Notes: a model not told the origin generated them from the letters alone. A stretch of DNA of 64,000 nucleotides from Streptomyces sp. Act143 (GCF_003143935.1 NZ_QFRX01000001.1:502983-566982), one strand, 5' to 3'; shown: positions 25,710 to 34,296, counted from the first letter of the stretch. Made by a program: numbers and translations.

Positions 25710-25919
25710 GTGTGGACGCCGCTGTACGCCACCGTCGCCTACGCAGCCGGCCACGCCCTGGGCACCGCCTCCGACCGTCGTGCACGCACCCGCATCATCA
25801 CCAGCCTGACCGCCCGCACGGACACGGCCGCGGCGCGAACCCTCTGGCCCTACGCGGGATGGTGCGCCTTCGCCACCGTCCTCAACGCATCCCTCGCCCG
25901 GCAGAACTCCACGCGCTGA
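25710..25919 (+). pseudogene. internally deleted TspO/MBR-family gene
   Basis: The GTG at 25710 has a good AAGGGAA site and gives a 69-residue frame. Its first half (VWTPLYATVAYAAGHAL) matches the middle of TspO tryptophan-rich sensory proteins. Its end (LWPYAGWCAFATVLNASLAR) matches the last TspO helix. The stretch normally between them, including the Asn/Trp-rich helices, is missing, as is the N-terminal helix. A five-helix membrane protein cannot be rebuilt from what remains, so this is probably a decayed gene, although translation signals survive. Confidence 0.65.
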
Positions 25920-26022
25920 CTCTCAGCTCGCGGGCACCCGCACAGGGGAACGACCGCCCGCCGGCCACGCCGGCGGCGCACCCCACCATGCGTCTCCGGC
26001 GTCTCGCCCGCAGGCTGACTGC

Positions 26023-26241
26023 ATGGCCACCGATCATCCTGTCCTTGTGTACCCGCCCGCCGAGGACGGCGGGCGGCGCGTGCGAATCGACGACCACTTC
26101 GTCGGCATCGCCTACAGCGTCCTCGACATCGCCGCGTTCGTTCAGGAAGCCGGGCTCCAGGATTGGGACGAGATGGACGTCGTTCGGTCCGCGCTGATCG
26201 AGTGGCGGGGCGGCGGCCCGGATACCTGGCGGGCTGACTGA
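26023..26241 (+). CDS. small conserved-type hypothetical protein
   Basis: 72 residues, acidic, with no signal peptide or membrane segment. The sequence (HPVLVYPPAEDGGRRVRIDD, FVQEAGLQDWDEMDV) has the composition and codon use of a genuine Streptomyces small protein. The ribosome binding site is weak (GCAGG). No family is recognised and no clear operon partner exists. Confidence 0.5.
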   Translation: MATDHPVLVYPPAEDGGRRVRIDDHFVGIAYSVLDIAAFVQEAGLQDWDEMDVVRSALIEWRGGGPDTWRAD

Positions 26242-26355
26242 TGACGACAAGCCGGCTCGCTGAGGTCCGTCGGACCCGATCCACAGCTCGGTGCGCCGGG
26301 GCGACGCCCCGCAACCGTGTCCGTGTCGTTCCGCCCGGCCGCCGGTCCGTCGTCG

Positions 26356-26565
26356 TCAGCCCACGGGAATGACGTCCCAGACGATCTCGATGTCTCTCAT
26401 CGCTTCTCTGCCGTGTGCTCCGAGTGCGTGGGCCCGGGCTTCGTCGAAGACATTGTCGAGCCCCTCATCGACCGTGAGCACCCGTCCCATGAACCCGCAC
26501 GCGGAGCACACCGCGTACATCACTGCCAGGGCCTTGTCGGGTCGCGTTCGATCGGACTGTTCCAT
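26356..26565 (-). CDS. small hypothetical protein beside alkB
   Basis: 69 residues from the ATG at 26565, chosen because GGGAGG lies seven bases upstream; the frame is open further up to 26640 without such a site. It contains CSAC and a charged helical end (DEGLDNVFDEARAHALGAHG). It lies 78 bases downstream of the alkB stop codon on the same strand, so co-transcription is possible. No family is recognised. It has no rubredoxin motif and so is not the missing electron carrier. Confidence 0.55.
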   Translation of the reverse strand: MEQSDRTRPDKALAVMYAVCSACGFMGRVLTVDEGLDNVFDEARAHALGAHGREAMRDIEIVWDVIPVG

Positions 26566-26643
26566 GGTCAACCTCCCAGGCATCATTCGACGATGTGCGC
26601 TGCTTTGGATGCGGGAAGTGACTTCCATCGGGAACTTCACGGG

Positions 26644-27780
26644 TCAGCGGCGGTGCGATGCGACGCGGACGTTCACGCGGGACAGGTCACCGCCGTAGTG
26701 AGCCTGGAGCCGTGGGTCCATGATGCGCCGCCACAGCGGAGGAAACCACGCCATCACCATCATCGTCGCGTAGCCGGAGGGCAGTTGCGGCGCCTCGTCG
26801 AAATGGCGCAGTGTCTGGTAGCGGCGCAGGGGATTGGCGTGGTGGTCGGAGTGCCGCTGGAGCTGGAACAGGAACAGGTTGCTGACCGTGTTGTTGCTGT
26901 TCCAGCTGTGCCGCGGTGACACGCGCTCGTAGCGCCCGTCGGGGCGGCGTCGCCGCAACAGCCCGTAGTGCTCCAGGTAGTTGACCGTTTCCAGCAGGCA
27001 GAACCCGAGCACCGCCTGGAGGAACAGGTAGGGCAGGACGACAGGCCCGAAGCACAGTGCCAGCGTGGTGAACAGCACCACGGTCAGCGCCCAGGCCGTC
27101 AGCACGTCGTTGTGACGGCTGACGGCACGTCGGCCGCGCCGTTCCAGCCGTCGGCACTCCAGATGCCAGGCCGAGCGCAGACTGCCGGCGACCGACCGGG
27201 GCAGGAAACGCCAGAAGCTCTCCCCCATGCGGGAACTCGCGGGGTCCTCGGGCGTTGCCACGCGGATGTGGTGGCCGTGGTTGTGCTCGACGTAGAAGTG
27301 GCCGTAGCCGCTCTGCGCCAGCGCCATCCGGCTCAGCCTTCTCTCCAACTGCGCGCGTTTGTGACCCAGTTCGTGTGCGGTGTTGATGGCCACGCCCGCG
27401 ACCACGCCGGTGGTGGCGGTCAGACCCAGGCTGTCCACGACCGACAGCGACCCGCCCGCCCACCGGCCGCACGCCCAGACGACGGCGCCGAACTGCAGGG
27501 GCAGGTACAGATAGGTGCACCAGCGGTAGTAGCGGTCCGCCTCAAGGCGTGGCATCGCCTCCTCGGGAGGGTTGGCGCTGTCCTCGCCCGTGACGTGGTC
27601 GAGCACCGGCAGCAGAACGAACGCGAAGACCGGCCCCCACCACCACAGCGCTCGGGCGCCGGTGAGAGCGACGAGCCCTGCTGCCTGAAAGGGCAGCGTG
27701 GGAACGGCCAGGGCGAGCAGCCACATGTACCGCTTCGGATCACGCCACCGTTGAGCGCCGTCACCGTAGCGCTGTGCCAT
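26644..27780 (-). CDS. alkB: alkane 1-monooxygenase (AlkB-type membrane di-iron hydroxylase)
   Basis: 378 residues with about six membrane helices. The histidine clusters that bind the diiron centre are present in order: HELGHK, EHNHGHH, NYLEHYG and RHSDHH. The enzyme hydroxylates the terminal carbon of n-alkanes using O2 and electrons passed from a rubredoxin. No rubredoxin or rubredoxin reductase gene is adjacent, unlike many actinomycete alkB operons, so electron delivery must come from elsewhere. A TetR regulator is divergent at 27977 with overlapping palindromes between the two genes, as in known alkB-regulator pairs. Confidence 0.9.
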   Translation of the reverse strand: MAQRYGDGAQRWRDPKRYMWLLALAVPTLPFQAAGLVALTGARALWWWGPVFAFVLLPVLDHVTGEDSANPPEEAMPRLEADRYYRWCTYLYLPLQFGAVVWACGRWAGGSLSVVDSLGLTATTGVVAGVAINTAHELGHKRAQLERRLSRMALAQSGYGHFYVEHNHGHHIRVATPEDPASSRMGESFWRFLPRSVAGSLRSAWHLECRRLERRGRRAVSRHNDVLTAWALTVVLFTTLALCFGPVVLPYLFLQAVLGFCLLETVNYLEHYGLLRRRRPDGRYERVSPRHSWNSNNTVSNLFLFQLQRHSDHHANPLRRYQTLRHFDEAPQLPSGYATMMVMAWFPPLWRRIMDPRLQAHYGGDLSRVNVRVASHRR

Positions 27781-27902
27781 GAGGACCTCCGGGCAGGGAT
27801 GTCGCGCTTCCGCCGCCCGTACGGGAGGGAGCCGGCGGAAGCGCGACCGGGGGGAGTCCTGAGGTTGTCAGTGCCCGGGGTCGCTGACAAAGGTGGCGCG
27901 GC

Positions 27903-27925
27903 GTCAATATTTTGACGGACCGTCA
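27903..27925. promoter_or_regulatory. overlapping palindromes between alkB and its TetR gene
   Basis: GTCAA-TATT-TTGAC (27903-27916) overlaps the perfect 13-bp palindrome TGACGG-A-CCGTCA (27913-27925). The TGACGG/CCGTCA form is common in TetR operators. The site lies about 50 bases upstream of the TetR start and 125 bases upstream of alkB. Confidence 0.7.
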
Positions 27926-27976
27926 GATGCGGTAGCGGTACTCCTTGCCGAGCGGGCCCCCTGACACACTGTCCGG

Positions 27977-28609
27977 ATGGTTGCGGTCACTCCTGTATCG
28001 GAACGCCCTGATCCGCCGCGTGTCGCCTGGCGTCGTCAGATGCGCGAACGCGTACTGCGCGAGGCGTGGACGCTGGCCGCGCAGAACGGCTGGGACCGCG
28101 TGCGGATCGCCGACCTCGCAGAACGGGCTGAGGTGTCGCGGCCCTCCATCTACAAGGAGTTCGGCGACCGGGCAGGGGTCGGACAAGCCCTGGTGGAACG
28201 CGAGACCGAGCACTTCCTGCTCGGTCTGGCGGCAGTGCTGGGCGCGGACCGGCGGAGTTTCTACGATGCCCTGCGGGAGGGCGTGGCCCACGCGCTCGCC
28301 GAAGGGCGACGCAATCCGTTCATCCGCGCCGTGCTCATGGCCGCGCGGGGCGGCACCGACGCGTTGCTTCCGTTCCTGACGAGCCGGCCCGACCCGGTGT
28401 TCTCCTCCGCTCGTGATCTCCTGACCGTCTGGTTGGCCGAGACCGTGCCGGGGGCCGCGCAGCAGCGGCGCGTGGAGGCCGCGGACGTGGCGGTGCGGCT
28501 GACGCTCAGCCACATGCTGCTGCCCGGCCCGGGCGACGCTGACGTCCCCGCCCGCGTCGCCCGTGCCACGTGCGCGGTTCTCGGCGTTCCCGGCGCCTCG
28601 GCGGGCTGA
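27977..28609 (+). CDS. TetR-family regulator divergent from alkB
   Basis: 210 residues. The N-terminal TetR helix-turn-helix (RERVLREAWTLAAQNGWDRV ... AEVSRPSIYKEFGDRAGVGQ) is followed by a helical ligand domain. It faces alkB across a 196-base region that carries palindromic sites, so it probably senses an alkane, fatty acid or acyl-CoA and controls alkB. The effector is inferred. The gene converges on the methyltransferase gene with a 15-base gap. Confidence 0.88.
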   Translation: MVAVTPVSERPDPPRVAWRRQMRERVLREAWTLAAQNGWDRVRIADLAERAEVSRPSIYKEFGDRAGVGQALVERETEHFLLGLAAVLGADRRSFYDALREGVAHALAEGRRNPFIRAVLMAARGGTDALLPFLTSRPDPVFSSARDLLTVWLAETVPGAAQQRRVEAADVAVRLTLSHMLLPGPGDADVPARVARATCAVLGVPGASAG

Positions 28610-28624
28610 TGATCATCCGGCCCG

Positions 28625-29443
28625 CTATGCCTTGCGGGCCAGCCCTGCGGCGATGAGGTGTTCCCAGACCGTGAGTTCTCGTCTGCCTCCGATGTCCCTC
28701 GCGTCGTCGGTCTCGTCGGGACGCCACAGGGACGCGGGCACGATGCCTGGGTCGAGGATCTCCAGGCCGTCCAGCAGGGAGGCGATCTCCGCGTCGGTGC
28801 GCCACCGGCCGCGGCCGAACGTCTGCTGGAGGACCGCCTCGGCCTCCGCGGTCTCCGGGTTGTTGCCCGAGCGGAAGTGGCTGATGAAGAAGTAGCTGCC
28901 CGAGGGGACGTGATCACGCCAGTGGCGGACGATGCCGGCCGGGTCCTCGTCATCGTTGACGTGGTGGAGGATGGCGCTGAAGATCACGGCGACCGGGCGA
29001 GCGAAATCGATGATCTTGAGCGTATCGGGGTGCGTGCGAATGCCCTCGGGATCGCGCACGTCGACCGCGACGACGCGGGTCCGGTCGTTGTCCTCCAGCA
29101 ACGCACGGCCATGGACCAGCACTTGGGGATCGATGTCGACGTAGACCACCCGGGACTCAGGCGCGTGCCGTTGCGCGACCTGGTGGACGTTGTCCGCGGT
29201 CGGCAGGCCGCTGCCCAGGTCGATGAACTGCCGGACACCGGTGGTCCTCGCGATCTCCCGGACCGCGCGGGTCAGGGCCGCGCGGTTGGCGAACGCGATG
29301 GCGACCGAACCGGGCAGATCACGCTTGAACACATCGCCGATCTCGCGGTCCACGGCGTAGTTGTCCTTGCCGCCGAGCAGGTAGTCGTAGACGCGGGCGA
29401 TGCTGGGCTTGGTCGGGTCGATGGCGGGGCCGTCGTACGTCAT
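28625..29443 (-). CDS. SAM-dependent methyltransferase, DUF574/Methyltransf_19 type
   Basis: 272 residues from the ATG at 29443, about ten bases after GGGAAG. An ATG at 29452 is nine bases earlier but too close to that site. The family hallmarks are PSIARVYDYLLGGKDNYAVD near the N-terminus, the SAM-binding segment FIDLGSGLPTADNVHQVA, and AILHHVNDDEDPAGIVRHW. Streptomyces genomes carry dozens of these paralogues; their substrates are largely unknown. Confidence 0.9.
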   Translation of the reverse strand: MTYDGPAIDPTKPSIARVYDYLLGGKDNYAVDREIGDVFKRDLPGSVAIAFANRAALTRAVREIARTTGVRQFIDLGSGLPTADNVHQVAQRHAPESRVVYVDIDPQVLVHGRALLEDNDRTRVVAVDVRDPEGIRTHPDTLKIIDFARPVAVIFSAILHHVNDDEDPAGIVRHWRDHVPSGSYFFISHFRSGNNPETAEAEAVLQQTFGRGRWRTDAEIASLLDGLEILDPGIVPASLWRPDETDDARDIGGRRELTVWEHLIAAGLARKA

Positions 29444-29678
29444 GGCGGTCATTCTTCCCGACAACATCGCCGGTGTGTCCCCGATCGGGGCCTTCTCTCA
29501 AGCTGTGCAGAGGACACCGGCGTCGTGTGCCGTAATCCACTGGGCGAATTCCGCGAAGGGATCAGCCGTCCGCGAGCCGGGCTGCCGTGCGCACCCGACT
29601 TGATCGGGCACAGGATGTCGGGTCAGGCACGGTGCGCCCTGCCTAGCGTGGTGGTCGTCAACAGGAAGGAAGCCTGGC

Positions 29679-30545
29679 GTGCTGGAGCGACTGAACCAGG
29701 CCATGGAGCACATCGAGGGCCGTCTCAGCCAGGACATCGAGGTGGCCGAGCTGGCCCGTGTCGCGGCCACCTCGGAGTACCACCTGCGCCGGATGTTCTC
29801 GGCGCTGGCGGGCATGCCGCTGTCGGAGTACATCCGGCGCCGTCGGCTCACCGTCGCGGGAGCCGACGTACTCGCGAGCCGCGAGACGCTGCTGGAGATC
29901 GCGGTGCGCTACGGCTACGGCTCCGGCGAGGCGTTCGCCCGGGCGTTCCGCGCCATGCACGGCGTCGTCCCGGGCGAGGCCCGACGCACTGGCGCCGCGC
30001 TCAGCTCTCAGCCCCGGATGACCTTCCGTCTCATCATCGAAGGGAGCAGCAGCATGCGATACCGCGTTGTGGACAAGGCGGACTTCACGGTCGTGGGGCT
30101 CAAGAAGCGCGTACCGCTGGTGCATGCCGGGCCGAACCAGGCGATCATCGACTTCGTGCGCGGCATCGACCAGCGGACCCTGGAGCGTCTGCAGCAGTTG
30201 TCGGACCAGGAACCGGAAGGCATCGTCGCGGTCTGCGACGATCTCGACCCCGGCCGCGCCGAGGGCACCGAGCTCGACTACTACCACGCGGTGATCACCT
30301 CCGCGGCTGCCCCTGAGGGCACCACCGCCCTGGCCGTCCCGGCCGGCACCTGGGCGGTCTTCACCACCTCCGGGCCGGCACCGCAGGCCATCCAGGAGCT
30401 GTGGCGGGACGTCTTCACCGAGTGGTTCCCGTCGAACCCGTACCGCAGCCGTACCGGCCCCGAGATCCTGCGCACCCGCCTGTCGCCCGGGACGAGCGAG
30501 GCCGACGCCGAACTGTGGCTTCCGGTGGAACCCGAGCTCGGCTGA
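29679..30545 (+). CDS. AraC-family regulator with C-terminal GyrI-like effector domain
   Basis: 288 residues from the GTG at 29679 (AAGGAAG upstream). Residues ~1-105 are the double helix-turn-helix AraC DNA-binding domain (EVAELARVAATSEYHLRRMF; EIAVRYGYGSGEAFARAFRA). Residues ~126-288 are a GyrI/AraC effector-binding domain (RYRVVDKADFTVVGLKKRVP; WRDVFTEWFPSNPYRSRTGPE), the fold that binds drugs in Rob, BmrR and TipA. The two halves are joined by a short linker containing a strong internal ribosome binding site before Met126, so the effector domain may also be made alone. Likely role: sensing a small hydrophobic compound. Confidence 0.9.
   Translation: MLERLNQAMEHIEGRLSQDIEVAELARVAATSEYHLRRMFSALAGMPLSEYIRRRRLTVAGADVLASRETLLEIAVRYGYGSGEAFARAFRAMHGVVPGEARRTGAALSSQPRMTFRLIIEGSSSMRYRVVDKADFTVVGLKKRVPLVHAGPNQAIIDFVRGIDQRTLERLQQLSDQEPEGIVAVCDDLDPGRAEGTELDYYHAVITSAAAPEGTTALAVPAGTWAVFTTSGPAPQAIQELWRDVFTEWFPSNPYRSRTGPEILRTRLSPGTSEADAELWLPVEPELG
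30040..30056 (+). promoter_or_regulatory. internal ribosome binding site and start for a stand-alone GyrI-like domain
   Basis: AAGGGAG (30040-30046) lies seven bases before the in-frame ATG at 30054, which falls exactly at the border between DNA-binding and effector domains of the AraC regulator. This is as good a site as any authentic start in the window. TipAL/TipAS of Streptomyces is the known precedent for such internal starts. Confidence 0.5.
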
Positions 30546-30764
30546 CACAGGAGGCAAGCCGGGGGCAGGCGCGTGCGAGCGCTCCGGTCGGTCCTGTCGG
30601 CCGGTCCCCGGCGAGAGCGGCTCCTTGACCACGCGTGGGTGGGTTCTGCTTTCGAACCTGCCCCGTGGGCCTCCCCCACGAGGCGTTCTGGGTCGCCGTC
30701 GCCCGGCGGCGGGGCGTTCGTTCGCTCTCCTTGTGCGGTCCAGCCGGCAAGTAGGGTGACCGGT

Positions 30765-31481
30765 ATGGCGACCGATGCGGATGGCGGCGTGGAATGGCGT
30801 GAGTTCGCCGAGCAGATGGCACTGCTCGCGCGCGAGTTGCTGTCCCAGGAATCCGTGCAGGCGACCTTGGACAAGATCGTCGAGTCTGCGGTCGAACTGG
30901 TTGACGGCTGTGACGCGGCTGGAATCCTGGCCGTGCGCAAAGGGCGGGCGGTGACCGTGGCCGCCCATGGGGAGATGGTGCGGGAGTGCGACCGGCTGCA
31001 GGGTGAGCTGGGCGAGGGCCCGTGCTTCGACCTGGCTCGGGGCAAGGGGGACGAGCGGGTCTACCGGATCGCTGACCTCACCCGGCCGCAGTCGCAATGG
31101 AAACGGTTCGCGGCCGGGGCTCAGCGGCTGGGGGTGGGCAGCATGACCGGCGTCCTGCTGTACACCGACCGTGAGGACTTCGGCGCGCTGAACCTCTACG
31201 CGCGCCGGCCCGGCGGCTTCGGCAAGGACATCGAAACGGCGGGCTGGCTGCTGGCCTCGCATGCCGCCGTAGCCCTCTCCAGCAGCAGGACGATCGACCA
31301 GTTGCAGCACGCCATGGACTCCCGACACGCGATCGGCGAGGCCATGGGGATCCTCAGGGAACGCCATCAGCTCAGCGAGGAGGACGCCTTCAGTGTTCTG
31401 CGCCGTATCTCCCAGCAGCACAACATCAAGTTGCGGGACGTAGCTCAGCGGGTGCGCGCCCAAGGCCCAGATCCTGCTTGA
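30765..31481 (+). CDS. GAF-ANTAR RNA-binding antiterminator-type regulator
   Basis: 238 residues from the ATG at 30765, preceded by AGGGTGA. The longer in-frame extension upstream has no such site and an atypical composition. A GAF sensor domain (~25-160; DGCDAAGILAVRKGRAVTVA, LGEGPCFDLARG) is followed by a C-terminal ANTAR domain (IDQLQHAMDSRHAIGEAMGI ... LRRISQQHNIKLRDVAQRV). ANTAR proteins bind paired hairpins in nascent RNA and prevent termination. GAF domains bind small ligands or sense redox. The RNA target is unknown. Confidence 0.9.
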   Translation: MATDADGGVEWREFAEQMALLARELLSQESVQATLDKIVESAVELVDGCDAAGILAVRKGRAVTVAAHGEMVRECDRLQGELGEGPCFDLARGKGDERVYRIADLTRPQSQWKRFAAGAQRLGVGSMTGVLLYTDREDFGALNLYARRPGGFGKDIETAGWLLASHAAVALSSSRTIDQLQHAMDSRHAIGEAMGILRERHQLSEEDAFSVLRRISQQHNIKLRDVAQRVRAQGPDPA

Positions 31482-31527
31482 CCGGGGGTGGCCAGGAGCC
31501 GGCCCTCACTCCTGGCGATCACCGTGT

Positions 31528-31569
31528 GCGGCATGGGCGGGCAGCGGCCGGGCTCCCCGCCCATGCCGC
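31528..31569. terminator. bidirectional terminator between ANTAR and S51 peptidase genes
   Basis: A perfect 14-bp inverted repeat, GCGGCATGGGCGGG (31528-31541) with CCCGCCCATGCCGC (31556-31569), and a 14-base loop lie between two convergent genes ending at 31481 and 31592. It can serve both. Confidence 0.8.
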
Positions 31570-31591
31570 GTTCACGTGGCTCGGCGGTAGG

Positions 31592-33016
31592 TCAGCTCTT
31601 CGCCACCGCACAGGTGTAGGGGGACGTTCCGGATCCGCTGAAGGCCTCCATGTCGAGGTAGTAGGTGCCCGTTCCGGAGGCGGTCCGCTTGAAGGTGAGG
31701 GCCTCGTCGGTGCCCGCGCCGTCGTTGACGGAGCGCTGAAGGGTGCTGCCGGCGGAGTCGAGCCAGTACGCGTCCGCGTCGTAGGCGGCCGGTATGGCGC
31801 AGGTCAGGGTGACGGTCTGGCCGGAGGCCAGGGAGAACTTGTAGTAGTCGCGGTCGCTGCTGGACTTCATGTCGCCGGAGAGGGTCACGGGGGCGGCCGA
31901 CGCGGTGGCGTCGTCGGCGGTGTCACGTGTGTCGTTGGGTTCGGACTCGGACAGGGTGCTGCCGCCGGACTGGCCGCAGTCGGTGACGGGTGTGCCGCTG
32001 TAGAGGTTGGCGTCGGGCACCCCGCCGATGACGCTGCGCAGGTAGTAGCCGCAGGTGGGCCGGTTCCTGAAGTCGAAGCCGGTGCCCGGTGTCAGACGCC
32101 AGATCTTGAAGCCGGAGTACGTCAGCGGCGTGCGGTCGACGGCCTGCTCGGGCTGGTGGTCGCCCAGGACGACATAGGCGTCCTTCCCGTACTGGGTGCC
32201 CTCGCCGTTGCGGTCGATGAAGAGCGAGCCGCCTTCCTCGACGCCCACTCCCCAGGCCGCGCCGCCCGGGGTGAGACCGTCCTTGACGGCCCTGGCGACG
32301 AACGCCATGGTCCGCCCCATGCGGTCACGGGTGACGAAGTGGGAGTCGTTGACGACGGCGCCGTAGTCGGCCCACTGGAACATGCCGGTGGTGAAGCTGA
32401 TGGCACGGTCGTAGGGGTTGGCGAGGGCCGCGGAGCTGGTGACGCTGCCCTGGCAGGCGTCGTAGACGACGGGGCTGTTGATGTGGTGGCCGGCGCTTCC
32501 GCCGCCGGATCCGCCGCCCTTGGCGACGACCGACTCCACGGAGGCCTCCAGTGCGGTGCCCTTCCAGGCGGCGTACCGGCACTGGTCGCCACCTGCGAAG
32601 TAGACGAACTCCGCATTGCGGATGTCCGTGTTCACCTGTGCGTCGTTGCCGTCGCCGGCGGCGGTGAGGGTCCACGTCGTACAGGAGTTGACACCCGCGA
32701 GGGACATGACGGTGTCGCACTCGGGGGTGGTGCTGCCCGACGTGGGGGCCGATCCGGCGAGGACGACGACGTCGAGGCTGCCGCTGCCGCCCCGGATGTC
32801 GTCGATGGCGCGTGCCATCGAGGCGGCGACCACACCGCCTGCCCCGTTCATGGTGAACGCGGGCCCGTTCCAGGAGGTGCGGCTCGCATCGGTGGCGCTT
32901 CCGAGTCTGATCCGGTCGGCGGCCGCGTGGGCCGGCTGATGAACGGCCAGGGGCAGGGCCAGAGCGCCCATCGCTACGGCTGCGTAGGCGAACGTGCGGG
33001 CGCGGCATGACGTCAT
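31592..33016 (-). CDS. exported S51-family (cyanophycinase-like) peptidase with PPC domain
   Basis: 474 residues from the ATG at 33016. The signal peptide (~1-31) ends AHA-A. A peptidase S51/cyanophycinase-like domain (~32-350) contains FAGGDQCRYAAWKGTALEASV and the nucleophile motif GGSAGH with Ser174; family members have GxSAG. Residues ~385-474 are a bacterial pre-peptidase C-terminal (PPC) domain (SEPNDTRDTADDAT ... YKFSLASGQTVTLTC), often found on secreted hydrolases. Cyanophycinase cuts multi-L-arginyl-poly-aspartate to beta-Asp-Arg. Whether this protein does so is not known. It is divergent from the amino-acid importer operon, and a second exported S51 protein lies at that operon's far end. 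Confidence 0.75.
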   Translation of the reverse strand: MTSCRARTFAYAAVAMGALALPLAVHQPAHAAADRIRLGSATDASRTSWNGPAFTMNGAGGVVAASMARAIDDIRGGSGSLDVVVLAGSAPTSGSTTPECDTVMSLAGVNSCTTWTLTAAGDGNDAQVNTDIRNAEFVYFAGGDQCRYAAWKGTALEASVESVVAKGGGSGGGSAGHHINSPVVYDACQGSVTSSAALANPYDRAISFTTGMFQWADYGAVVNDSHFVTRDRMGRTMAFVARAVKDGLTPGGAAWGVGVEEGGSLFIDRNGEGTQYGKDAYVVLGDHQPEQAVDRTPLTYSGFKIWRLTPGTGFDFRNRPTCGYYLRSVIGGVPDANLYSGTPVTDCGQSGGSTLSESEPNDTRDTADDATASAAPVTLSGDMKSSSDRDYYKFSLASGQTVTLTCAIPAAYDADAYWLDSAGSTLQRSVNDGAGTDEALTFKRTASGTGTYYLDMEAFSGSGTSPYTCAVAKS

Positions 33017-33227
33017 GAGGGCTCCAGGGGCTGGGAGGGGGCTGCGTTCAGGGCGGGCGCTCGCCTTCATCGCCGAAGGTGGCAGCGCATTGAGTCGGTA
33101 GCGGAAGATACAAGTCGCTCACCAAAAGCGGAAGATGTACTGCGGATCTCCGGCCGCGCGAGCATCTCGCTTCGATCAATAAGCAGGTGAAAGCCCATAT
33201 AGCCGTGTCCATGAGCCCTGGAACGCC

Positions 33228-33247
33228 GCGTTACGCGAACGTAACGC
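33228..33247. promoter_or_regulatory. operator-like palindrome upstream of the amino-acid importer operon
   Basis: GCGTTACG-CGAA-CGTAACGC is a perfect 8-bp inverted repeat with a 4-base spacer. It lies 99 bases upstream of the binding-protein ATG and within the divergent gap shared with the exported S51 peptidase. It is a natural binding site for a dimeric regulator, possibly the RpiR protein encoded downstream. Confidence 0.6.
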
Positions 33248-33346
33248 CTGATACATCTAGTCAAGCCAAGGTGGATTCTGTAACTTCGCTGCTGTGTTGC
33301 CGACGGCAGGGATCCGTCGGTAGAGATCCCGAGAGGTTCCATCACC

Positions 33347-34294
33347 ATGAACACTCGACTCGCCCAGCGTGTCTCAGCTGCCGCTGCGGCTGCCTTGGCC
33401 CTGACCACCCTCTCCGCCTGCGGGGACGGCGACGACGCCGCGCCCGCGGGCGCGAGCAAGGTCTCCGTCGCCGGAGTGGAGATCAAGAAGGACCAGGCCC
33501 TGCACGACCTGCTGCCGGACCAGATCAAGAAGGCCGGAAAGGTACGGGTGGCGACCGACGTGCCCTACCCGCCGTTCGAGATGTTCGTGAAGGAGGGCGA
33601 GAGCGAGCTCACCGGCCTGGACCACGACCTCGGCCAGGCGCTGGGCGCGAAGCTCGGCGTGAACTTCGCCTTCACCCCGCAGAAGTTCGACGGGATCGTG
33701 CCCGCCATCCAGGCCGGCAAGTTCGATGCCGCCATGTCCGCCATCACTGACAACAAGGAGCGCCAGCAGGTCGTCGACTTCGTCGACTACTCCCACTCCG
33801 GCTCCGGCATCCTCGTCGCCGACGGCAACCCCTCCAAGATCGCCGACCTGGACGGCCTGTGCGGCCAGAAGGTCGCCGTCCAGGCCGCCACCAATCAGCT
33901 GGACCTGCTGAAGTCCCGCCAGCAGGCCTGCTCCGCCGCGGGCAAGGGGGAGATCGACATCCAGACCTTCCCCAAGGACTCCGACGCCCAGCTGGCCCTG
34001 CGCTCCGGCAAGGTCGTCGCCCAGGTCCTCACCAAGCCCGCCGCCGGCTGGGTCGCCAAGACCGCCGACAACGGCAAGGCCTTCGACCTGGTGGAGGACG
34101 CGGCGGCGCCGGGCGGGTACAACGCCTCCCCCAACGGCATCGCCATCAGCAAGCAGCTGCCCGAGCTGACCGACGCGATCCAGAAGGCCCTCCAGGCCCT
34201 CATCGACGACGGCACAGTCAGCAAGATCTACGGCAAGTACGGCGTGGCCTCGATCGCGGTGCAGAAAGCCACCCGTAACGCGGCGGTGGACTAG
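33347..34294 (+). CDS. polar amino-acid/peptide ABC importer, solute-binding lipoprotein
   Basis: 315 residues from the ATG at 33347 (GAGAGG upstream). The lipoprotein signal has the lipobox LSAC. An SBP_bac_3 domain (~60-300) shows the typical VRVATDVPYPPFEMF start, FDGIVPAIQAGKFDAAMSAI and the C-terminal DGTVSKIYGKYGV. The family binds polar amino acids, opines or short peptides. It is the first gene of a tight operon (3-base gap to the permease) ending in an M20 peptidase and an exported S51 protein. That context points to a dipeptide or modified amino acid rather than a simple amino acid. Confidence 0.92.
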   Translation: MNTRLAQRVSAAAAAALALTTLSACGDGDDAAPAGASKVSVAGVEIKKDQALHDLLPDQIKKAGKVRVATDVPYPPFEMFVKEGESELTGLDHDLGQALGAKLGVNFAFTPQKFDGIVPAIQAGKFDAAMSAITDNKERQQVVDFVDYSHSGSGILVADGNPSKIADLDGLCGQKVAVQAATNQLDLLKSRQQACSAAGKGEIDIQTFPKDSDAQLALRSGKVVAQVLTKPAAGWVAKTADNGKAFDLVEDAAAPGGYNASPNGIAISKQLPELTDAIQKALQALIDDGTVSKIYGKYGVASIAVQKATRNAAVD

Positions 34295-34296
34295 GC

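Noticed and set aside
26356..26565. Rubredoxin for the adjacent alkB
   Set aside because: The small protein has a single CSAC pair and lacks the two CxxCG knuckles of rubredoxin.
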